Source: Gammaproteobacteria bacterium (GTDB lineage Bacteria; Pseudomonadota; Gammaproteobacteria; DSM-16500). Taken from it: a stretch of 33,364 nucleotides of DNA. Numbering within the stretch: position 1 is the stretch's first letter; each line of letters opens with the position of its first letter. Below are positions 32,853-33,364 of this stretch, in pieces. The notes beneath the pieces were generated by a model that made no database searches, was not told where the DNA came from, and worked only from the letters and a program-made list of their open reading frames with translations. A program made the position numbers and the translations under genes. The stretch covers positions 1 to 33,364 of the forward strand of contig BMAG01000023.1 of assembly GCA_014132595.1 (NCBI GenBank), given 5' to 3'.

Positions 32853-32913
32853 GAAGAGTTAAATGATTATGTCATTATTTGAGTGAAAAAACCAATGAGA
32901 ATAGGTTTATTTT

Positions 32914-33225
32914 ATGTACAAAATCTGCTTTTATGTTCCTGATACACATCTTGAACAAGTCAAGTCGGCGCTATTTGCAGCAGGAGCTGGTCAACTCAAC
33001 AATTACAGTCATTGCGCCTGGCAAGTGTTAGGTGAAGGACAATACATGCCTCAAGAAGGCAGCGATCCTTATCTCGGCAAACAAGGTGAATTATCAAAAG
33101 AACCTGAATATAAAGTCGAAATGATTTGCGAAGATTCCTTCATTCACGAAGTCATCGCCGCATTAAAATTAAGTCATCCTTATGAAGTTCCGGCTTATCA
33201 AGTGATGAAGTTAGAAGATATCTAG
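32914..33225 (+). CDS. YqfO/NIF3-related small protein
   Basis: The 103-residue protein starts MYKICFYVPDTHLEQVKSAL and ends with a HPYEVPAYQVMKLED segment; GAGQLNNYSHCAWQVLGEGQY lies near 24-44. This matches the stand-alone PII/CutA-like domain that is inserted in larger NIF3/YqfO proteins (COG3323). Such proteins are probably trimeric; their function is unknown. AGG lies about 9 bp ahead of the ATG. It diverges from the tRNA-Gly gene. Confidence 0.82.
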   Translation: MYKICFYVPDTHLEQVKSALFAAGAGQLNNYSHCAWQVLGEGQYMPQEGSDPYLGKQGELSKEPEYKVEMICEDSFIHEVIAALKLSHPYEVPAYQVMKLEDI

Positions 33226-33308
33226 TTGGTTTTCTTTTATCGTGAACGTTTGCGCGCCCCTTGCGTCTTTTTTTGGCGGTTCTTCGGTAACTTTGTGTTA
33301 CCCTACGC

Positions 33309-33364
33309 TGTCATTGCGAGCGAAGCGAAGCAATCCATCTCGAAAGCAAAGCTTCAAAAAGCAG
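33309..33364. repeat. Second copy of the interspersed repeat, cut by window edge
   Basis: These 56 bases match the reverse complement of 19517-19572 with two mismatches, covering one whole 32-bp arm and 24 bp of the internal spacer. The copy here lacks the flanking tandem units on its left side. It lies downstream of the YqfO-like gene and continues past the window. Confidence 0.85.

Noticed and set aside
32661-32882. Plus-strand open frame through the tRNA
   Set aside because: Its peptide contains the familiar antisense-tRNA phrase MGIEPTLRAWEAPVLPL and covers the tRNA-Gly gene and the asmA start, so it is a shadow.

Overview
The window looks like a chromosomal segment of a host-associated gammaproteobacterium of the order Legionellales, most likely Coxiella-like. 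The evidence is a nearly contiguous set of Dot/Icm (type IVB secretion) genes: icmS, icmT, dotD, dotC, dotB, dotA, icmV, icmW and icmX. These sit among housekeeping genes whose neighbourhoods are typical of gammaproteobacteria (gmk-rpoZ-spoT, rhodanese-grxC-secB-gpsA, yicC/rph, xthA). Base composition is moderately AT-rich. No phage genes, transposases or rRNA genes are visible. Identifications are from motifs and remembered family sequences; no database search was run.

Layout: (1) 1-1868: acyP-sodC on the minus strand and a lipid A acyltransferase on the plus strand. (2) 1945-7614: hldE, gmk, rpoZ, spoT and a VanX-type D-Ala-D-Ala dipeptidase, all plus. (3) 7628-11379: a long palindrome, an L,D-transpeptidase facing the dipeptidase, an outer-membrane beta-barrel, and a large unrecognised multi-pass membrane protein. 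(4) 11699-15267: a minus-strand bioC-glucosamine kinase-nagA operon diverging from comF. (5) 15370-18625: rhodanese-grxC-secB-gpsA and a TauE/SafE permease. (6) 18664-27564: the Dot/Icm island, interrupted between icmT and dotD by an unusual repeat array, and carrying two small unrecognised genes beside icmX. (7) 27568-33225: yicC/rph, a conserved-looking hypothetical gene behind a PmrA-box-like site, xthA, an AsmA-family gene, tRNA-Gly(CCC) and a NIF3/YqfO-like gene. A second copy of the repeat runs off the right edge.

How the genes work together: the Dot/Icm genes encode the DotB ATPase, the DotC/DotD outer-membrane lipoproteins of the core complex, the DotA/IcmV/IcmT/IcmX membrane and periplasmic components, and the IcmS-IcmW adaptor. 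Envelope genes are abundant: lipid A acylation, heptose synthesis, D-Ala-D-Ala hydrolysis, L,D-transpeptidation, AsmA and a beta-barrel. SpoT directly precedes the D-Ala-D-Ala dipeptidase, hinting at a link between starvation signalling and cell-wall remodelling.

Most interesting points: a Cu/Zn-superoxide-dismutase homologue that has lost two copper-ligand histidines; a palindrome family with a constant core and outer arms that differ between copies but still pair; a perfect 32-bp inverted repeat flanked on both sides by 21/22-bp tandem units inside the dot/icm island; a PmrA-box match ahead of an unknown gene; and three unrecognised proteins that are candidates for secretion-system accessories or substrates.
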